A stretch of DNA of 64,000 nucleotides from Vibrio splendidus 12E03 (GTDB lineage: Bacteria > Pseudomonadota > Gammaproteobacteria > Enterobacterales > Vibrionaceae), in assembly GCF_000272105.2 (NCBI RefSeq), contig NZ_AJZD02000295.1:1-64000 (forward strand), written 5' to 3'. A model generated the notes under the pieces. The model saw only the letters and a list, made by a program, of their open reading frames with translations. It made no database searches and was not told the origin of the DNA. Positions within the stretch are counted from its first letter, which is position 1; every line of letters starts with the position of its first letter. The position numbers were made by a program, and so were the translations under genes. Positions 16,934 through 28,218 of the stretch are shown here, in pieces.

Positions 16934-17779
16934 ATGGCAACTGTAACTGCAGCTCTAGTTAAAGAACTTCGCGAGCGCACTGGCGCTGGCATGATGGAAT
17001 GTAAGAAAGCGCTTGTAGAAGCAAACGCTGACATCGAACTAGCAATTGAAAACATGCGTAAGTCTGGCGCAGCGAAAGCAGCTAAGAAAGCTGGTAACGT
17101 TGCTGCTGAAGGCGCAATCATCATCAAAGAAGAGAACGGCGTAGCTGCTCTTCTTGAAGTTAACTGCCAAACTGACTTCGTAGCAAAAGATGCTAACTTC
17201 ACTGCATTCGCAGAAGAAGTTGCAGCTGCTGCAGTAGCTTCTCAAGCAACTGTTGAAGAGCTACAAGCACAGTTCGAAGAGACTCGTGTTGCTCTAGTTG
17301 CAAAAATCGGTGAAAACATCAACATCCGTCGCGTACAATACGTTTCAGGTGTTGCACTAGCTTCTTACCGTCACGGTGAGAAAATCGGTGTTGTTGTTGC
17401 TGGTGAAGGCGAAGCTGAAACTCTTAAGCACGTTGCAATGCACGTTGCTGCATCACGTCCTGAGTTCCTAAACCCAGAAGACGTACCTGCAGACGTAGTT
17501 GCTAAAGAGAAAGCAGTTCAAGTTGAAATCGCTATGAACGAAGGCAAACCAGCTGAAATCGCAGAGAAAATGGTTGTTGGCCGTATGAAGAAATTCACGG
17601 GCGAAATCTCTCTAACTGGTCAAGCTTTCATCATGGAGCCTAAGCAAACTGTTGGCGCTATCCTTAAAGAGAAAGGCGCTTCAGTATCTAACTTCGTACG
17701 TCTAGAAGTTGGTGAAGGCATCGAGAAAGCAGCTGAAATGAGCTTTGCTGACGAAGTTGCAGCGGTACAAAAAGGTTAA
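16934..17779 (+). CDS. tsf: Elongation factor Ts
   Basis: EF-Ts is the nucleotide exchange factor that releases GDP from EF-Tu. The 281-residue protein starts [20 protein letters not shown], with the N-terminal UBA-like domain [20 protein letters not shown], the EF-Tu-contacting [12 protein letters not shown] (Asp/Phe pair as in E. coli), and the C-terminal module [20 protein letters not shown]. Codon bias is strong, consistent with high expression. It is second in the rpsB operon, behind an attenuator, and has its own terminator, so pyrH is likely a separate unit. Confidence 0.99.
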   Translation: MATVTAALVKELRERTGAGMMECKKALVEANADIELAIENMRKSGAAKAAKKAGNVAAEGAIIIKEENGVAALLEVNCQTDFVAKDANFTAFAEEVAAAAVASQATVEELQAQFEETRVALVAKIGENINIRRVQYVSGVALASYRHGEKIGVVVAGEGEAETLKHVAMHVAASRPEFLNPEDVPADVVAKEKAVQVEIAMNEGKPAEIAEKMVVGRMKKFTGEISLTGQAFIMEPKQTVGAILKEKGASVSNFVRLEVGEGIEKAAEMSFADEVAAVQKG

Positions 17780-17801
17780 TCCTTAGCGTATTGTTTGAAA
17801 A

Positions 17802-17831
17802 GAGACCGTGGCCATTGCTGCGGTCTTTTTA
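17802..17831 (+). terminator. Rho-independent terminator after tsf
   Basis: AGACCG, loop TGGCCATTGCTG, CGGTCT, TTTTT. A short stem, but positioned just after the stop codon. Confidence 0.7.
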
Positions 17832-17940
17832 TGAATAGTGAATTATTTTTGCTCGCAACGTTAGCTGTTATGAATGCAAACTGAGCTATTCAGTTTTTAT
17901 CCATGACTGTTAATCATCAACTCTTTGGAAGGTAAACTCC

Positions 17941-18672
17941 ATGACTACGAACCCTAAACCGGCGTATCAACGTATTCTGTTAAAACTTAGCGGTGAAGCA
18001 CTACAAGGCGAAGAAGGTTTTGGTATTGACCCGACGATCCTTGATCGTATGGCACAAGAAGTGAAAGAATTGGTTGAACTAGGTGTTCAAGTAGGCGTTG
18101 TTATCGGTGGCGGTAACCTTTTCCGTGGTGCAGGCCTTGCTGAAGCCGGTATGAACCGCGTTGTTGGTGACCACATGGGTATGCTTGCAACGGTAATGAA
18201 CGGCCTGGCAATGCGTGACGCTCTTCACCGTGCTTACGTAAACGCACGTGTAATGTCTGCAATCCCTCTTAAAGGTGTGTGTGACGACTACAACTGGGCA
18301 GATGCAATCAGCCAATTACGTCAAGGTCGCGTTGTGATCTTCTCTGCTGGTACTGGTAACCCATTCTTCACTACAGATTCTGCTGCATGTCTACGTGGTA
18401 TCGAAATCGAAGCTGACGTAGTTCTAAAAGCGACAAAAGTAGATGGTGTATTTACTTCTGACCCTGTAGCAAACCCAGACGCAGAGTTGTATGATACGTT
18501 GTCTTACAACACGGTTCTTGATAAAGAACTTAAAGTAATGGACTTGGCTGCATTTACGCTAGCACGTGATCACAAAATGCCAATCCGTGTATTTAACATG
18601 AATAAACCAGGCGCACTACGTCGCGTGGTTATGGGTGAAACTGAAGGTACATTAATCAGCGACGCTGACTAA
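17941..18672 (+). CDS. pyrH: UMP kinase
   Basis: PyrH phosphorylates UMP to UDP in pyrimidine nucleotide synthesis and is an essential hexameric enzyme allosterically controlled by UTP and GTP. The 243-residue protein shows the amino-acid-kinase fold: [46 protein letters not shown], and the ATP-side [19 protein letters not shown]. It has the family's usual length. GGAAGG precedes the ATG. It is followed by frr as in most proteobacteria, with a tail-less hairpin between the two. Confidence 0.98.
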   Translation: MTTNPKPAYQRILLKLSGEALQGEEGFGIDPTILDRMAQEVKELVELGVQVGVVIGGGNLFRGAGLAEAGMNRVVGDHMGMLATVMNGLAMRDALHRAYVNARVMSAIPLKGVCDDYNWADAISQLRQGRVVIFSAGTGNPFFTTDSAACLRGIEIEADVVLKATKVDGVFTSDPVANPDAELYDTLSYNTVLDKELKVMDLAAFTLARDHKMPIRVFNMNKPGALRRVVMGETEGTLISDAD

Positions 18673-18679
18673 TTTTTCG

Positions 18680-18710
18680 GGCTTACTGAGGTGTTATACC
18701 TTGGTAAGCT
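18680..18710 (+). other. Stem-loop between pyrH and frr
   Basis: GCTTAC...GTAAGC encloses GAGGT/ACCTT with a small loop (18680-18710). No T-run follows, so it is more likely an RNA processing or stability hairpin than a terminator. Confidence 0.5.
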
Positions 18711-18770
18711 TATCCTTATCACTCCAAATAAAAAGCTTTCTTGAAGAAAGAACATAATCAAGGTGAAATT

Positions 18771-19328
18771 GTGATTAACGAAATTAAAAAAGACGCTCAA
18801 GAGCGCATGGTAAAAAGTGTTGATGCACTAAAAAACAGCCTGCAAAAGATTCGTACAGGCCGTGCGCACCCGAGCCTACTCTCTGGTCTTACTGTTGAGT
18901 ACTACGGTGCTCCAACGCCTTTGACTCAAGTTGCTAACGTTATCGCTGAAGATGCACGTACACTAGCTATTACAGTGTTTGATAAAACACTGACTCCTCT
19001 AGTTGAAAAAGCAATCTTGACATCTGACCTAGGCCTAAACCCTATGTCTGCAGGTACAGTTATCCGTGTACCACTTCCACCGCTAACGGAAGAGCGTCGT
19101 AAAGACCTAGTTAAAATCGTTCGTGGCGAAGCTGAAGGTGGCCGTGTTGCTATCCGTAACATCCGTCGTGACGCGAATGGCGATCTAAAAGCACTTCTTA
19201 AAGATAAAGAAATCTCTGAAGATGAAGATCGTAAAGCACAAGACGAAATTCAAAAGCTAACTGACGCTGCGGTTAAGAACGTAGACGAAGTTCTAGCTGT
19301 TAAAGAAAAAGAGTTGATGGAAGTTTAA
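18771..19328 (+). CDS. frr: Ribosome recycling factor
   Basis: RRF splits the post-termination ribosome together with EF-G. The 185-residue protein starts at a GTG (18771): (V)[13 protein letters not shown]-like sequence aligned with the E. coli start MISDIRKDAEVRM, and AAGGTG lies just upstream, so the longer ATG frame beginning 30 bases earlier is rejected. Hallmarks: [42 protein letters not shown] split across residues 105-130, and [20 protein letters not shown]. The GTG start is one of four non-ATG starts in this cluster. Confidence 0.98.
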   Translation: MINEIKKDAQERMVKSVDALKNSLQKIRTGRAHPSLLSGLTVEYYGAPTPLTQVANVIAEDARTLAITVFDKTLTPLVEKAILTSDLGLNPMSAGTVIRVPLPPLTEERRKDLVKIVRGEAEGGRVAIRNIRRDANGDLKALLKDKEISEDEDRKAQDEIQKLTDAAVKNVDEVLAVKEKELMEV

Positions 19329-19426
19329 TTTTCCATATTCTTTTCTTTCCGGAAAAACGCTGTACTCACGGTGCAGCGTTTTTTTATGCTACTCTGTTCG
19401 ACTATTAGAATTTGATTCACTCTTTT

Positions 19427-20179
19427 ATGCATAATTCTCAAGCGTTCACAGACTCTCTTCCTAAACACATTGCTATCATCATGGATGGTAATGGTCGCTG
19501 GGCAAAAGCTCAGGGCAAGCCTCGCGTCTTTGGCCATAAAAACGGTGTTCAAGCCGTTCGTAAAACTATCTCTTCTGCAGCCAGACTTGGCATTAAAGCT
19601 GTTACTCTTTTTGCGTTTAGTAGCGAGAACTGGCGTCGTCCTGAAGAAGAAGTCGGTATTTTGATGGAACTGTTTATTTCAGTGCTGTCGAGTGAAGTAA
19701 AAAAGCTTCATAAAAATAATCTACAACTTCGTGTTATTGGTGATAAAAGTCGTTTCAATGATCGACTACAAAAGAAGATAGAAGAAGCAGAAGCTTTGAC
19801 TAGCACCAATACCGGTATGGTTATTAACATTGCGGCTAACTACGGCGGTAAGTGGGATATTCAGCAAGCAATGACTTCTATTGCTCAACAGGTAAAGTCT
19901 GGTGATATTAATGTAGATGACATTGATGAAGCTATGATTACACAGCACCTGACGATGGCAGATATTCCTGAAGTCGATCTACTTATCCGCACCAGTGGCG
20001 AATGCCGCATTAGTAATTTTATGCTTTGGCAGTTGGCTTACGCCGAAATGTATTTCACTGAACAATTCTGGCCAGACTTTAATGAAGACAGCTTAGTAGA
20101 AGCTGTGACTTGGTTTGTAAACCGTGAGCGTCGTTTTGGATGCACCGGTGAGCAAATTAAAGCTCTGATGGACAGTTAA
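19427..20179 (+). CDS. uppS: Undecaprenyl diphosphate synthase
   Basis: UppS is the cis-prenyltransferase that makes C55 undecaprenyl diphosphate, the lipid carrier for peptidoglycan and O-antigen. The 250-residue protein shows [19 protein letters not shown] with the catalytic Asp, [25 protein letters not shown], and the C-terminal [20 protein letters not shown]. The ATG at 19427 is chosen; a TTG at 19412 would add five residues, and neither has a convincing ribosome-binding site. It is followed 15 bases later by cdsA, so the two are co-transcribed. Confidence 0.96.
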   Translation: MHNSQAFTDSLPKHIAIIMDGNGRWAKAQGKPRVFGHKNGVQAVRKTISSAARLGIKAVTLFAFSSENWRRPEEEVGILMELFISVLSSEVKKLHKNNLQLRVIGDKSRFNDRLQKKIEEAEALTSTNTGMVINIAANYGGKWDIQQAMTSIAQQVKSGDINVDDIDEAMITQHLTMADIPEVDLLIRTSGECRISNFMLWQLAYAEMYFTEQFWPDFNEDSLVEAVTWFVNRERRFGCTGEQIKALMDS

Positions 20180-20194
20180 TAAGGATTTTTTGGT

Positions 20195-21037
20195 TTGAAA
20201 CAACGAATTATTACGGCGTTGATTTTAGCTCCCCTAGTTATTCTAGGTATTTTCGAGTTATCACTTCCCACATTTATTCTTTCACTAGCGGTGATCTCGC
20301 TATTGGGTTTTTGGGAGTGGACTCAGTTTGTTGAAAGCAAATCGCGTTATTTAGCTTTGATTCCAACGGTTGTGGTAAGTGCTGCAAGTTTTGCTTTTAT
20401 CCCTTTTGATGCATTTAGCCTTAATAACTTGTCTACTGCTCACTACGCCATTCTAACTATTGGCTCAATTTGGTGGGTAATCGCGAGTGGTATGGCAGTG
20501 ACTTATCCTAAGTCTATGCCAGCATGGAAAGACTCTTATCTTCTTCGTCACTCCTTTGGTGTGCTGACTCTGCTGCCATTCTTCTGGAGTGTGGTTATCC
20601 TGCGTGCTAACGGTATCGACGTTGATCCTTACCACGGTGCAAAATTGGTTATGTTTGTTTGCTTGCTCGTTTGGGCGGCGGATAGCGGTGCTTATTTTTC
20701 AGGAAAGAGTTTTGGTAAGCGTAAAATGGCGCCAGCGGTAAGCCCTAACAAGACTATTGAAGGTCTTATTGGTGGCATCATTACTGCAGTGATCGTGGCT
20801 TGGATTTTTGCTGACTTGTTTGATATCCAATTCACAAGTCCTCTTCACATGATTGTTATTACTCTTGTGACCGTCGTTATCTCTGTTCTTGGTGATCTTG
20901 TTGAAAGCATGTTTAAACGTGTTTCTGGGGTGAAAGACAGCAGTAATCTGATTCCTGGTCATGGTGGTATACTAGATAGAATAGATAGCTTAACGGCTGC
21001 ATTCCCTGTCTTTGCTCTGCTTTATTTAGCATTCTAA
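20195..21037 (+). CDS. cdsA: Phosphatidate cytidylyltransferase
   Basis: CdsA makes CDP-diacylglycerol, the precursor of all phospholipids, in the inner membrane. The 280-residue polytopic protein begins MKQRIITALILAPLVILGI at a TTG codon, with AAGGA nine bases upstream; no ATG fits the family start. The CDP-alcohol signature is clear near the C-terminus: MFKRVSGVKDSSNLIPGHGG followed by ILDRIDS. About eight hydrophobic segments are visible. It lies between uppS and ispC, the vibrio order, which differs from the E. coli order where dxr precedes uppS. Confidence 0.97.
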   Translation: MKQRIITALILAPLVILGIFELSLPTFILSLAVISLLGFWEWTQFVESKSRYLALIPTVVVSAASFAFIPFDAFSLNNLSTAHYAILTIGSIWWVIASGMAVTYPKSMPAWKDSYLLRHSFGVLTLLPFFWSVVILRANGIDVDPYHGAKLVMFVCLLVWAADSGAYFSGKSFGKRKMAPAVSPNKTIEGLIGGIITAVIVAWIFADLFDIQFTSPLHMIVITLVTVVISVLGDLVESMFKRVSGVKDSSNLIPGHGGILDRIDSLTAAFPVFALLYLAF

Positions 21038-21088
21038 TAAAAAGGGGCAGTGATTCTGCCCTTTATTACATTTCTACGGTCATATGTG

Positions 21089-22297
21089 ATGCGAAATCTA
21101 ACTATCCTTGGCGCTACCGGCTCAATTGGTGCAAGTACACTAAAAGTCGTTGAGCAAAACCCAGACCTTTATTCAGTCGTTGCACTGGCTGCTGGCTCGA
21201 ATGTTGAAAAGATGCTGGCGTTAGTGGAAAAGTGGCAACCAAGCTATGTTGCGATGGCTTGCCCTAGTGCAGCGTCTCAGCTGACTGAAGTGTTGTCTTT
21301 GGATTACCCAAACATCAAAGTGCTTTCAGGTTCAGAAGGCATGTGTCAGATTGCTTCCCTAGATGAAGTAGACACTGTCATGGCTGCGATTGTTGGCGCA
21401 GCAGGCTTGCTTCCTACGATGGCTGCAGTTAAGGCTGGTAAGCGTATTTTACTTGCTAATAAAGAAGCTTTGGTAATGTCTGGGCAGTTATTTATAGACG
21501 CCGTGGAAAAGTACGGTGCTGAGCTACTTCCGGTTGATAGTGAACATAATGCTATCTTCCAATGCTTACCTCAAAACGTACAAACTAACTTAGGCCGCTG
21601 TGATTTAGAAGAGAACGGAATCAACCATATTCTTTTGACTGGCTCGGGCGGTCCTTTCCGTTATACGGACGTTACAGATCTGGAATCGGTAACACCAGAG
21701 CGAGCGATTGCACACCCTAACTGGTCTATGGGCCCTAAGATCTCGGTCGATTCAGCGACTATGATGAACAAAGGCTTAGAGTACATTGAGGCGAAATGGT
21801 TATTTAATGCCTCTCAAGAGCAGTTGAAAGTGATTATTCATCCTCAGTCGGTGATTCACTCTATGGTTCAGTACAAGGATGGCTCTGTGCTTGCTCAAAT
21901 GGGCGAACCGGATATGGCGACGCCAATCGCTTTAACGATGTCTTACCCTGAGCGTACAGAAGCGGGTGTGAAGCCTCTGGATTTCACCAAAGTGGCCGAG
22001 CTGACTTTCTTAGAACCAGACTTTAGCCGCTACCCATGTTTAAAATTAGCAATCGAAGCGTGCTACTTAGGTCAGCATGCGACAACCGCAATTAACGCGG
22101 CAAACGAAATTGCAGTCGATGCTTTCTTGAATAATCGAGTGAAGTTTACCGATATTGCAGTCATTAACGAGCATGTTATGAGCAAAGTATGTGAACAACA
22201 TAACTCTGAGGGCTTAGACAGCTTGGAAAGCCTTCTCGAGCTAGATAATATGTCTCGTCAAATAGCCAATCAATTTATTAAAGAGCAGCTAGCATGA
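21089..22297 (+). CDS. ispC: 1-deoxy-D-xylulose 5-phosphate reductoisomerase
   Basis: IspC (Dxr) converts DXP to MEP, the committed step of the MEP isoprenoid pathway, using NADPH and a divalent metal; it is the target of fosmidomycin. The 402-residue protein starts [18 protein letters not shown] with the NADPH-binding loop. Other hallmarks: [28 protein letters not shown] (metal-binding Asp/Glu), TGSGGPFR and [21 protein letters not shown] (here NWSMGPK). A longer in-frame start is rejected. Its last four bases overlap the rseP start (ATGA). Confidence 0.98.
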   Translation: MRNLTILGATGSIGASTLKVVEQNPDLYSVVALAAGSNVEKMLALVEKWQPSYVAMACPSAASQLTEVLSLDYPNIKVLSGSEGMCQIASLDEVDTVMAAIVGAAGLLPTMAAVKAGKRILLANKEALVMSGQLFIDAVEKYGAELLPVDSEHNAIFQCLPQNVQTNLGRCDLEENGINHILLTGSGGPFRYTDVTDLESVTPERAIAHPNWSMGPKISVDSATMMNKGLEYIEAKWLFNASQEQLKVIIHPQSVIHSMVQYKDGSVLAQMGEPDMATPIALTMSYPERTEAGVKPLDFTKVAELTFLEPDFSRYPCLKLAIEACYLGQHATTAINAANEIAVDAFLNNRVKFTDIAVINEHVMSKVCEQHNSEGLDSLESLLELDNMSRQIANQFIKEQLA

Positions 22298-23652
22298 GTG
22301 GAATTTTGTGGAACTTCGCATCCTTTATTGTAGCGCTTGGTATTCTGGTCGCTGTTCATGAGTTTGGACACTTCTGGGTTGCTCGTCGCTGTGGTGTGAA
22401 AGTTGAGAAATTCTCGATTGGTTTTGGTAAATCAATCTGGAGCAAAGTTGGCCGTGATGGTACGGAATACAGCTTGTCAGTCATTCCATTGGGCGGCTAC
22501 GTTAAGATGCTTGATGGTCGAGTTGATGACCTTTCTGAAGACGAACAACAATATGCTTTTGATAAGAAGCCATTATGGAAAAGAACGGCGATAGTGGGTG
22601 CAGGCCCTGCGTTTAACTTTATCTTTGCCGTCTTTGCGTATTGGCTAGTATTTTTGATTGGCGTGCCGGCAGTTAAACCTGTAATCGGTGAAGTCACTCC
22701 GCAATCTATTGCTGCACAAGCCGGAATTGAAACTGGAATGGAACTTAAATCTATTTCAGGAATCAAAACCGCAGATTGGGAATCAGTCAATATGGGTTTG
22801 ATATCACATATAGGTGATCAGTCCATGACTGTAACGGTTTCTTCTCAAGACGATATCGGCTTTGAGCAGCAGATGACATTGGATATTTCTGACTGGTCAT
22901 TTAACCCAGAAACTGAATCGGCAATGACAACGCTTGGTTTTAGACCGTACTCTCCAGAGATATCGACAGTGCTAGCTCAAGTCATTGATGACGGTGCTGC
23001 ATACGATGCAGGAGTAGAGGCTGGCGACAAAATTGTTGAGATTAATGGGCAGCCTATTGAACAGTGGCAGTCGGTTGTTGAGTTGATTCGTGCAAATCCA
23101 ATGACATCATTGGATTTGGTCGTATTGCGAAATGGAGTTGAACAGCCATTAGTTATGACGCCAAAAAGTCGCGAGCTTTCTGATGGTTCTACAATCGGCT
23201 ATGCGGGTATTGCTCCAGAAGTCGCAGAATGGCCAGAAGATTATCGCTTTGAGTTACAATTTGGTGTAATTGAGTCTGTAGGAAAAGCATTTGATAAAAC
23301 AGGTCAGATCATTGGATTGACACTGACAATGCTTAAGAAGCTCATCGTTGGTGATGTTGGCTTAAATAACTTGAGTGGCCCGATTTCAATAGCTAAAGGT
23401 GCAGGGACAACCGCCGATTACGGTCTGGTTTACTTCTTAGGCTTTTTAGCTCTGATTAGCGTTAACTTGGGGATTATTAATTTGGTTCCGCTGCCTATGC
23501 TTGATGGCGGACATTTGCTCTTTTTCGCTATTGAGGCCGTTACTCGTAAACCGGTTCCTGAGAAAGTTCAGGAAATGGGATACAGAGTGGGAGGTGCAAT
23601 CCTCTTCTCTTTGATGGCTCTGGCAATATTTAATGATTTTACTCGCCTGTGA
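22294..23652 (+). CDS. rseP: Site-2 zinc metalloprotease RseP
   Basis: RseP cleaves the anti-sigma factor RseA within the membrane after DegS, releasing sigma-E in the envelope stress response. The 452-residue protein has HEFGH at residues 22-26 in the first membrane segment (zinc ligands and catalytic Glu), two PDZ domains (roughly 115-200 and 210-300), and the third zinc ligand in [13 protein letters not shown] near residue 400. The length equals that of E. coli RseP. It is translationally coupled to ispC and precedes bamA, whose expression is commonly sigma-E dependent. Confidence 0.98.
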   Translation: MSGILWNFASFIVALGILVAVHEFGHFWVARRCGVKVEKFSIGFGKSIWSKVGRDGTEYSLSVIPLGGYVKMLDGRVDDLSEDEQQYAFDKKPLWKRTAIVGAGPAFNFIFAVFAYWLVFLIGVPAVKPVIGEVTPQSIAAQAGIETGMELKSISGIKTADWESVNMGLISHIGDQSMTVTVSSQDDIGFEQQMTLDISDWSFNPETESAMTTLGFRPYSPEISTVLAQVIDDGAAYDAGVEAGDKIVEINGQPIEQWQSVVELIRANPMTSLDLVVLRNGVEQPLVMTPKSRELSDGSTIGYAGIAPEVAEWPEDYRFELQFGVIESVGKAFDKTGQIIGLTLTMLKKLIVGDVGLNNLSGPISIAKGAGTTADYGLVYFLGFLALISVNLGIINLVPLPMLDGGHLLFFAIEAVTRKPVPEKVQEMGYRVGGAILFSLMALAIFNDFTRL

Positions 23653-23700
23653 ATGGTTTCTCACAGGCATTGGTAGTAGCAAGGAATAATTAGAATAAGT

Positions 23701-26106
23701 ATGGCGATTAAGCAAATTCTGTTCGCAAGTCTATTAGCCACTAGTGTGGCAGCGAACGGAGCACAAAACTTTGTAGTTCAAGATATCAAGATCGAAGGTT
23801 TACAACGTGTTGCACTTGGTGCAGCTCTACTGAAAATGCCAGTGCGTATTGGCGATGAAGTGGATGAAAGCGATGTATCTGAGATCATTCGCGCATTGTA
23901 TGCTTCGGGTAACTTTGAGGATGTTAAAGTCCTTCGCGATGAAGGTGTTTTAGTTGTTCAAGTCAAAGAACGACCGACCATCGCAAGTATCTCATTCTCG
24001 GGCAACAAAGCGATTAAAGAAGAACAGCTTCAACAGAACCTAGATGCATCTGGTGTTCGTGAAGGTGAAGCCCTTGACCGTACTACGCTGAGTAACATTG
24101 AGAAAGGCCTTGAAGATTTTTACTACAGTGTTGGTAAGTATAACGCGACAGTAAAAGCGGTTGTGACGCCTTTGCCTCGTAACCGTTCTGACCTTAAGTT
24201 TGTGTTTACTGAAGGCGTATCCGCTAAGATTCAGCAGATCAACTTTATCGGTAACGAAGTCTTCACTGATGCAGAATTGCTTAGCCGCTTTAATTTAAAT
24301 GTAGATGTCGCTTGGTGGAACTTCCTTGCGGATGAAAAATATCAGAAGCAAGTACTGGCTGGTGATATTGAAGCGCTGAAATCTTACTACCTCGACCGTG
24401 GTTACCTTAAGTTTAAGGTAGATTCTACTCAGGTGGCGATCTCTCCAGATAAGAAAGGCGTTTATATCACGCTTGGTATTGATGAAGGCGAAGCCTACAC
24501 CGTTAAAGATGTCGCATTTCGTGGTGAACTTATCGGCCGTGAGGCTGACTTTGAAGCGTTAGTACCATTTGAAGATGGCGATACTTATAACGGTTCATCG
24601 GTAACGTCTTTAGAAGAGAACGTAAAACGAATTCTTGGTGAGTCTGGTTATGCCTACCCACAAGTCCGTACTATTCCTGAATTTGACGATGAGACCAAAG
24701 AAGTGTCGTTGGTTATCAATGTAGAAGCGGGCAGCCGTATCTATGTTCGTGACATTCGTTTCACGGGGAACAACTCAACGAAAGATGAAGTACTGCGTCG
24801 TGAAATGCGTCAGATGGAAGGCAGCTGGCTTAACTCTAAGTCAATTGATACAGGTAAGAGCCGTCTTAACCGTTTAGGTTTCTTTGAAACAGTTGATGTA
24901 CAAACAGTTCGTGTTCCTGGTAGTGAAGACCAAGTTGATTTGGTTTACAACGTTAAGGAAGCGAACTCGGGCAGCATTAACTTTGGTGTCGGCTACGGTA
25001 CTGAATCGGGGGTGAGCTTCCAAGTTGGTCTACAACAAGACAACTTTGCAGGTTCTGGTAACCGTGTTGGTGTAAGTGCCATGATGAACGATTACCAAAA
25101 GAACGTGAGCTTAGACTACCGCGACCCATACTGGAACCTTGATGGTGTGAGTTTAGGCGGTAAGATTTTTTACAACGAATTTGAAGCATCTGAAGCGGGT
25201 ATCGTCGACTATACCAACCAAAGTTATGGTACGAGCTTAACATGGGGTTTCCCTATGGATGAGCTGAACCGTATCGAGTTTGGTGTGGGTTACACGCACA
25301 ACAAGATCGGTAACGTACCGACTTATATCCAAGTTGAACAGTTCGCGAGAAGTATCGACCAATACGGTGACGAGCACATCTTAACCGATGACTTCGATAT
25401 CAATATTTCATGGACGCGTAACAATTTGAACCGTGGTTTCTTCCCAACTGAGGGTAACCACCAACGTGCTTTCGCTAAAATGACGGTACCAGGCTCTGAT
25501 GCTCAGTACTTCAAAATGCAGTACGATGTAAAACATTACATCCCGCTGACCAAAAAGCATGAGTTCACACTATTGATGCGTGGCCGATTAGGCTATGGTA
25601 ATGGTTATGGTCAAACGGATGGTAACGATAACTTGTTCCCATTCTACGAGAACTACTATGCGGGTGGTTTTACAACCCTACGTGGTTTTGGCTCTAACTC
25701 GGCAGGTCCGAAGGCCGTTTACGGAAGCAGCACGGGTAACAACCCAACCTACGATACCGCTACGGATGATTCAGTAGGTGGTAACGCGGTTGCCTTGGCA
25801 AGTTTAGAGTTAATCGTACCTACGCCGTTTGCTTCTGATGAAGCACGTAGCCAAATTCGTACCAGTGTCTTCTTCGATATGGCAAGTGTATGGGATACCG
25901 AGTTCGTAGACCGTGGCGCACCTAACAGTGGCGGCCAGTACTACTACGATTACTCTGATCCAACGAATTACCGTTCATCTTATGGTGCAGCCCTTCAATG
26001 GATGTCACCGATGGGCCCACTGGTTTTCTCTCTAGCGAAACCAATTAAAATTTACGAAGGTGATGATGAGGAATTCTTCACATTTACCATTGGTAGAACT
26101 TTCTAA
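23701..26106 (+). CDS. bamA: Outer membrane protein assembly factor BamA
   Basis: BamA is the central Omp85 protein that inserts beta-barrel proteins into the outer membrane. The 801-residue precursor has a signal peptide ([20 protein letters not shown], cleaved around A19-A22), five POTRA domains (about residues 22-420; the first begins [20 protein letters not shown]) and a C-terminal 16-strand barrel. The conserved VRGF-type motif appears as [13 protein letters not shown], and the protein ends in a phenylalanine (FTIGRTF), the expected outer-membrane signal. It is followed 18 bases later by skp, the periplasmic chaperone that feeds it. Confidence 0.98.
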   Translation: MAIKQILFASLLATSVAANGAQNFVVQDIKIEGLQRVALGAALLKMPVRIGDEVDESDVSEIIRALYASGNFEDVKVLRDEGVLVVQVKERPTIASISFSGNKAIKEEQLQQNLDASGVREGEALDRTTLSNIEKGLEDFYYSVGKYNATVKAVVTPLPRNRSDLKFVFTEGVSAKIQQINFIGNEVFTDAELLSRFNLNVDVAWWNFLADEKYQKQVLAGDIEALKSYYLDRGYLKFKVDSTQVAISPDKKGVYITLGIDEGEAYTVKDVAFRGELIGREADFEALVPFEDGDTYNGSSVTSLEENVKRILGESGYAYPQVRTIPEFDDETKEVSLVINVEAGSRIYVRDIRFTGNNSTKDEVLRREMRQMEGSWLNSKSIDTGKSRLNRLGFFETVDVQTVRVPGSEDQVDLVYNVKEANSGSINFGVGYGTESGVSFQVGLQQDNFAGSGNRVGVSAMMNDYQKNVSLDYRDPYWNLDGVSLGGKIFYNEFEASEAGIVDYTNQSYGTSLTWGFPMDELNRIEFGVGYTHNKIGNVPTYIQVEQFARSIDQYGDEHILTDDFDINISWTRNNLNRGFFPTEGNHQRAFAKMTVPGSDAQYFKMQYDVKHYIPLTKKHEFTLLMRGRLGYGNGYGQTDGNDNLFPFYENYYAGGFTTLRGFGSNSAGPKAVYGSSTGNNPTYDTATDDSVGGNAVALASLELIVPTPFASDEARSQIRTSVFFDMASVWDTEFVDRGAPNSGGQYYYDYSDPTNYRSSYGAALQWMSPMGPLVFSLAKPIKIYEGDDEEFFTFTIGRTF

Positions 26107-26124
26107 TATTTAAAGGACAATATT

Positions 26125-26634
26125 TTGAAAAATATGATTAAAGCAGCAGGTTTAGGCCTTGTAGTTCTTAGCTCTTCTTTCTTTGCAACAGCTGCTGAAG
26201 CTGCGCAAAAAGTGGGTTATGTAAACACTGCACAAGTATTCCAGGCTCTACCTCAGCGTGAAGTTGTTCTTCAAAAAATGCAGGAAGAGTTCAAAGACAA
26301 AGCAGCTGAGCTACAGAGCATTCAAGCTGAAGCAAAAACGAAGATTGAAAAGCTTAAGCGTGATGGCGAGCTACTGGGTCCTGACGAAGTTGAGAAGCTA
26401 CGTATCGAAGTAGGCCAACTAGACAGCAAGTACAAAATCAAAGCTCAAGCACTAGAAAAAGCAAGCCAACGTCGTGAAGCACAAGAGAAGCAGAAGCTAT
26501 TCAAAGTGATTCAAGATGCTGTAACGAAAGTTGCAGAGAAAGAAGGCTACGACATGATCGTTGATATTCAAGCTCTGCAATACGGCAAGCCAGAATACAA
26601 CATCTCTGAGAAAGTAATTAAAGCACTGAAATAA
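26125..26634 (+). CDS. skp: Periplasmic chaperone Skp (OmpH family)
   Basis: Skp is a trimeric periplasmic chaperone that holds unfolded outer-membrane proteins. The 169-residue precursor has a signal peptide ending AATAAEAA (residues about 20-27), the start of the mature domain [18 protein letters not shown], and long charged coiled helices ([20 protein letters not shown]) forming the tentacles. The start is a TTG at 26125 with AAAGGA seven bases upstream; an ATG three codons later is possible. It sits directly between bamA and lpxD, the usual order. Confidence 0.95.
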   Translation: MKNMIKAAGLGLVVLSSSFFATAAEAAQKVGYVNTAQVFQALPQREVVLQKMQEEFKDKAAELQSIQAEAKTKIEKLKRDGELLGPDEVEKLRIEVGQLDSKYKIKAQALEKASQRREAQEKQKLFKVIQDAVTKVAEKEGYDMIVDIQALQYGKPEYNISEKVIKALK

Positions 26635-26639
26635 GTTTT

Positions 26640-27671
26640 ATGAAGAATCTGACTTTAGCCGAATTGGCAACGATTACCGGGGGAGAGCTACACGGTGATG
26701 GTACTATTACCGTTTCAGCAGTCGCTCCTATGGATAAAGCGCAAGAAGGTAACATTACGTTCCTTTCTAACGTGAAGTACAGCAAGCACCTAGGTGACTG
26801 TAAAGCATCTGCTATTATGGTTAAAGAGAGTGAGCGCGAACTGTGTAAGACCAACGTTATTGTGGTTAGTGACCCTTACGTTGCTTTTGCTAAGGTTGCT
26901 CAAGCGCTTGATACTACTCCTGCACCCGCAGCGGCTATTGCTGATTCTGCTTCAATATCTAGTGATGCAACCATTGGACAAAATGTGTCTATTGGTGCGA
27001 ACGCTGTAATTGAGTCTGGTGTAGTACTTAGTGATGATGTGATCATCGGCGCTGGATGCTTTATTGGTAAAAACGCAAAAATTGGCACCGGCACTAAGCT
27101 GTGGGCTAACGTAAGTGTTTACCATGAAGTTGTGATTGGTGAAGCATGTTTGATTCAATCAAGCACTGTCATTGGTTCTGATGGCTTTGGTTATGCGAAT
27201 GAGAAAGGTGAGTGGGTTAAGATTCCGCAAGTCGGTTCAGTTCGTATTGGTAACCGCGTAGAAATTGGCGCGTGTACCACCATCGACCGCGGCGCATTAG
27301 ATGACACGATCATTGAAGATAACGTTATCCTAGATAACCAACTTCAGATTGCTCACAATGTTCACATCGGATATGGTTCTGCTCTTGCGGGTGGTACTAT
27401 CATTGCTGGCAGCACGACGATAGGTAAGTACTGTATTATTGGTGGTGGCAGTGTGATTAATGGTCACATAGAAGTTACTGATGGCGTTACAATCACCGGC
27501 ATGGGAATGGTAATGCGCAGCATCACTGAGAAAGGCATGTACTCTTCGGGTATTCCTTTACAGCCAAACAAAGATTGGCGTAAAACAGCAACGCGTGTTC
27601 ATCGTATTGATGAAATGAACAAGCGTTTGAAAACCGTTGAAAAACTTATCGAGAAGAGCGCGGAATCATAA
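26640..27671 (+). CDS. lpxD: UDP-3-O-(3-hydroxyacyl)glucosamine N-acyltransferase LpxD
   Basis: LpxD adds the second 3-hydroxyacyl chain, to the 2-amino group, in lipid A synthesis. The 343-residue protein has an N-terminal uridine-binding domain ([20 protein letters not shown]), a left-handed beta-helix of hexapeptide repeats ([20 protein letters not shown] onward), and the catalytic His in [16 protein letters not shown]. The C-terminal helix ([20 protein letters not shown]) is normal. It lies five bases after skp and is followed by a small terminator-like hairpin before fabZ. Confidence 0.97.
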   Translation: MKNLTLAELATITGGELHGDGTITVSAVAPMDKAQEGNITFLSNVKYSKHLGDCKASAIMVKESERELCKTNVIVVSDPYVAFAKVAQALDTTPAPAAAIADSASISSDATIGQNVSIGANAVIESGVVLSDDVIIGAGCFIGKNAKIGTGTKLWANVSVYHEVVIGEACLIQSSTVIGSDGFGYANEKGEWVKIPQVGSVRIGNRVEIGACTTIDRGALDDTIIEDNVILDNQLQIAHNVHIGYGSALAGGTIIAGSTTIGKYCIIGGGSVINGHIEVTDGVTITGMGMVMRSITEKGMYSSGIPLQPNKDWRKTATRVHRIDEMNKRLKTVEKLIEKSAES

Positions 27672-27690
27672 TTCCAGCATTTCTAATAAA

Positions 27691-27715
27691 AGGCTCGCGT
27701 ACAGCGAGTCTTTTT
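27691..27715 (+). terminator. Terminator-like hairpin between lpxD and fabZ
   Basis: AGGCTCGC, loop GTACA, GCGAGTCT, TTTTT. Probably an attenuator, since fabZ and lpxA follow in the same functional cluster. Confidence 0.7.
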
Positions 27716-27764
27716 CGTTTATAATCCTTCTAATTAAATAAAGAATATACATAGGAATACGACT

Positions 27765-28217
27765 TTGACTACTGAACAGACAACGATGAACATTACTGAA
27801 ATTCAGGAACTATTACCTCATCGCTACCCATTCTTAATGGTTGATCGTGTGACTAGCTTTGAAAAAGAAAAAACACTGACCGCAATTAAGAATGTCTCAG
27901 TTAACGAACCTCAGTTCACAGGCCACTTCCCTCAGCTTCCTGTATTCCCAGGCGTGTTGATCTTAGAAGCAATGGCACAAGCAACAGGCCTTCTAGCATT
28001 TAAATCTTTCGGCGCGCCTTCTGGCAACGAGCTGTACTACTTTGCTAGCGTAGATAAAGCTAAATTCCGTAAGCCAGTAGTACCAGGTGACCAACTGGTT
28101 ATCGAAGTTGAATTCTTAAAAGAGCGTCGTGGCATCGCATCGTTTAATGGTGTTGCTAAAGTTGACGGCGTAGTTGTATGTTCAGCTGAACTTAAATGTG
28201 CTCGTAGAGAGTTTTAA
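27765..28217 (+). CDS. fabZ: 3-hydroxyacyl-[acyl-carrier-protein] dehydratase FabZ
   Basis: FabZ dehydrates 3-hydroxyacyl-ACP in fatty-acid elongation and competes with LpxA for 3-hydroxymyristoyl-ACP. The 150-residue hot-dog-fold protein has the catalytic motif [19 protein letters not shown] with the His and Glu. The start is taken as the TTG at 27765 because AGGAA lies eight bases upstream and the [14 protein letters not shown] opening resembles other vibrio FabZ proteins; an ATG seven codons in (27786) is the alternative. It runs almost into lpxA. Confidence 0.96.
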   Translation: MTTEQTTMNITEIQELLPHRYPFLMVDRVTSFEKEKTLTAIKNVSVNEPQFTGHFPQLPVFPGVLILEAMAQATGLLAFKSFGAPSGNELYYFASVDKAKFRKPVVPGDQLVIEVEFLKERRGIASFNGVAKVDGVVVCSAELKCARREF

Positions 28218-28218
28218 T

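Noticed and set aside
24977-25243. Minus-strand frame opposite bamA
   Set aside because: It lies within the BamA barrel-coding region with no ribosome-binding site; a shadow.
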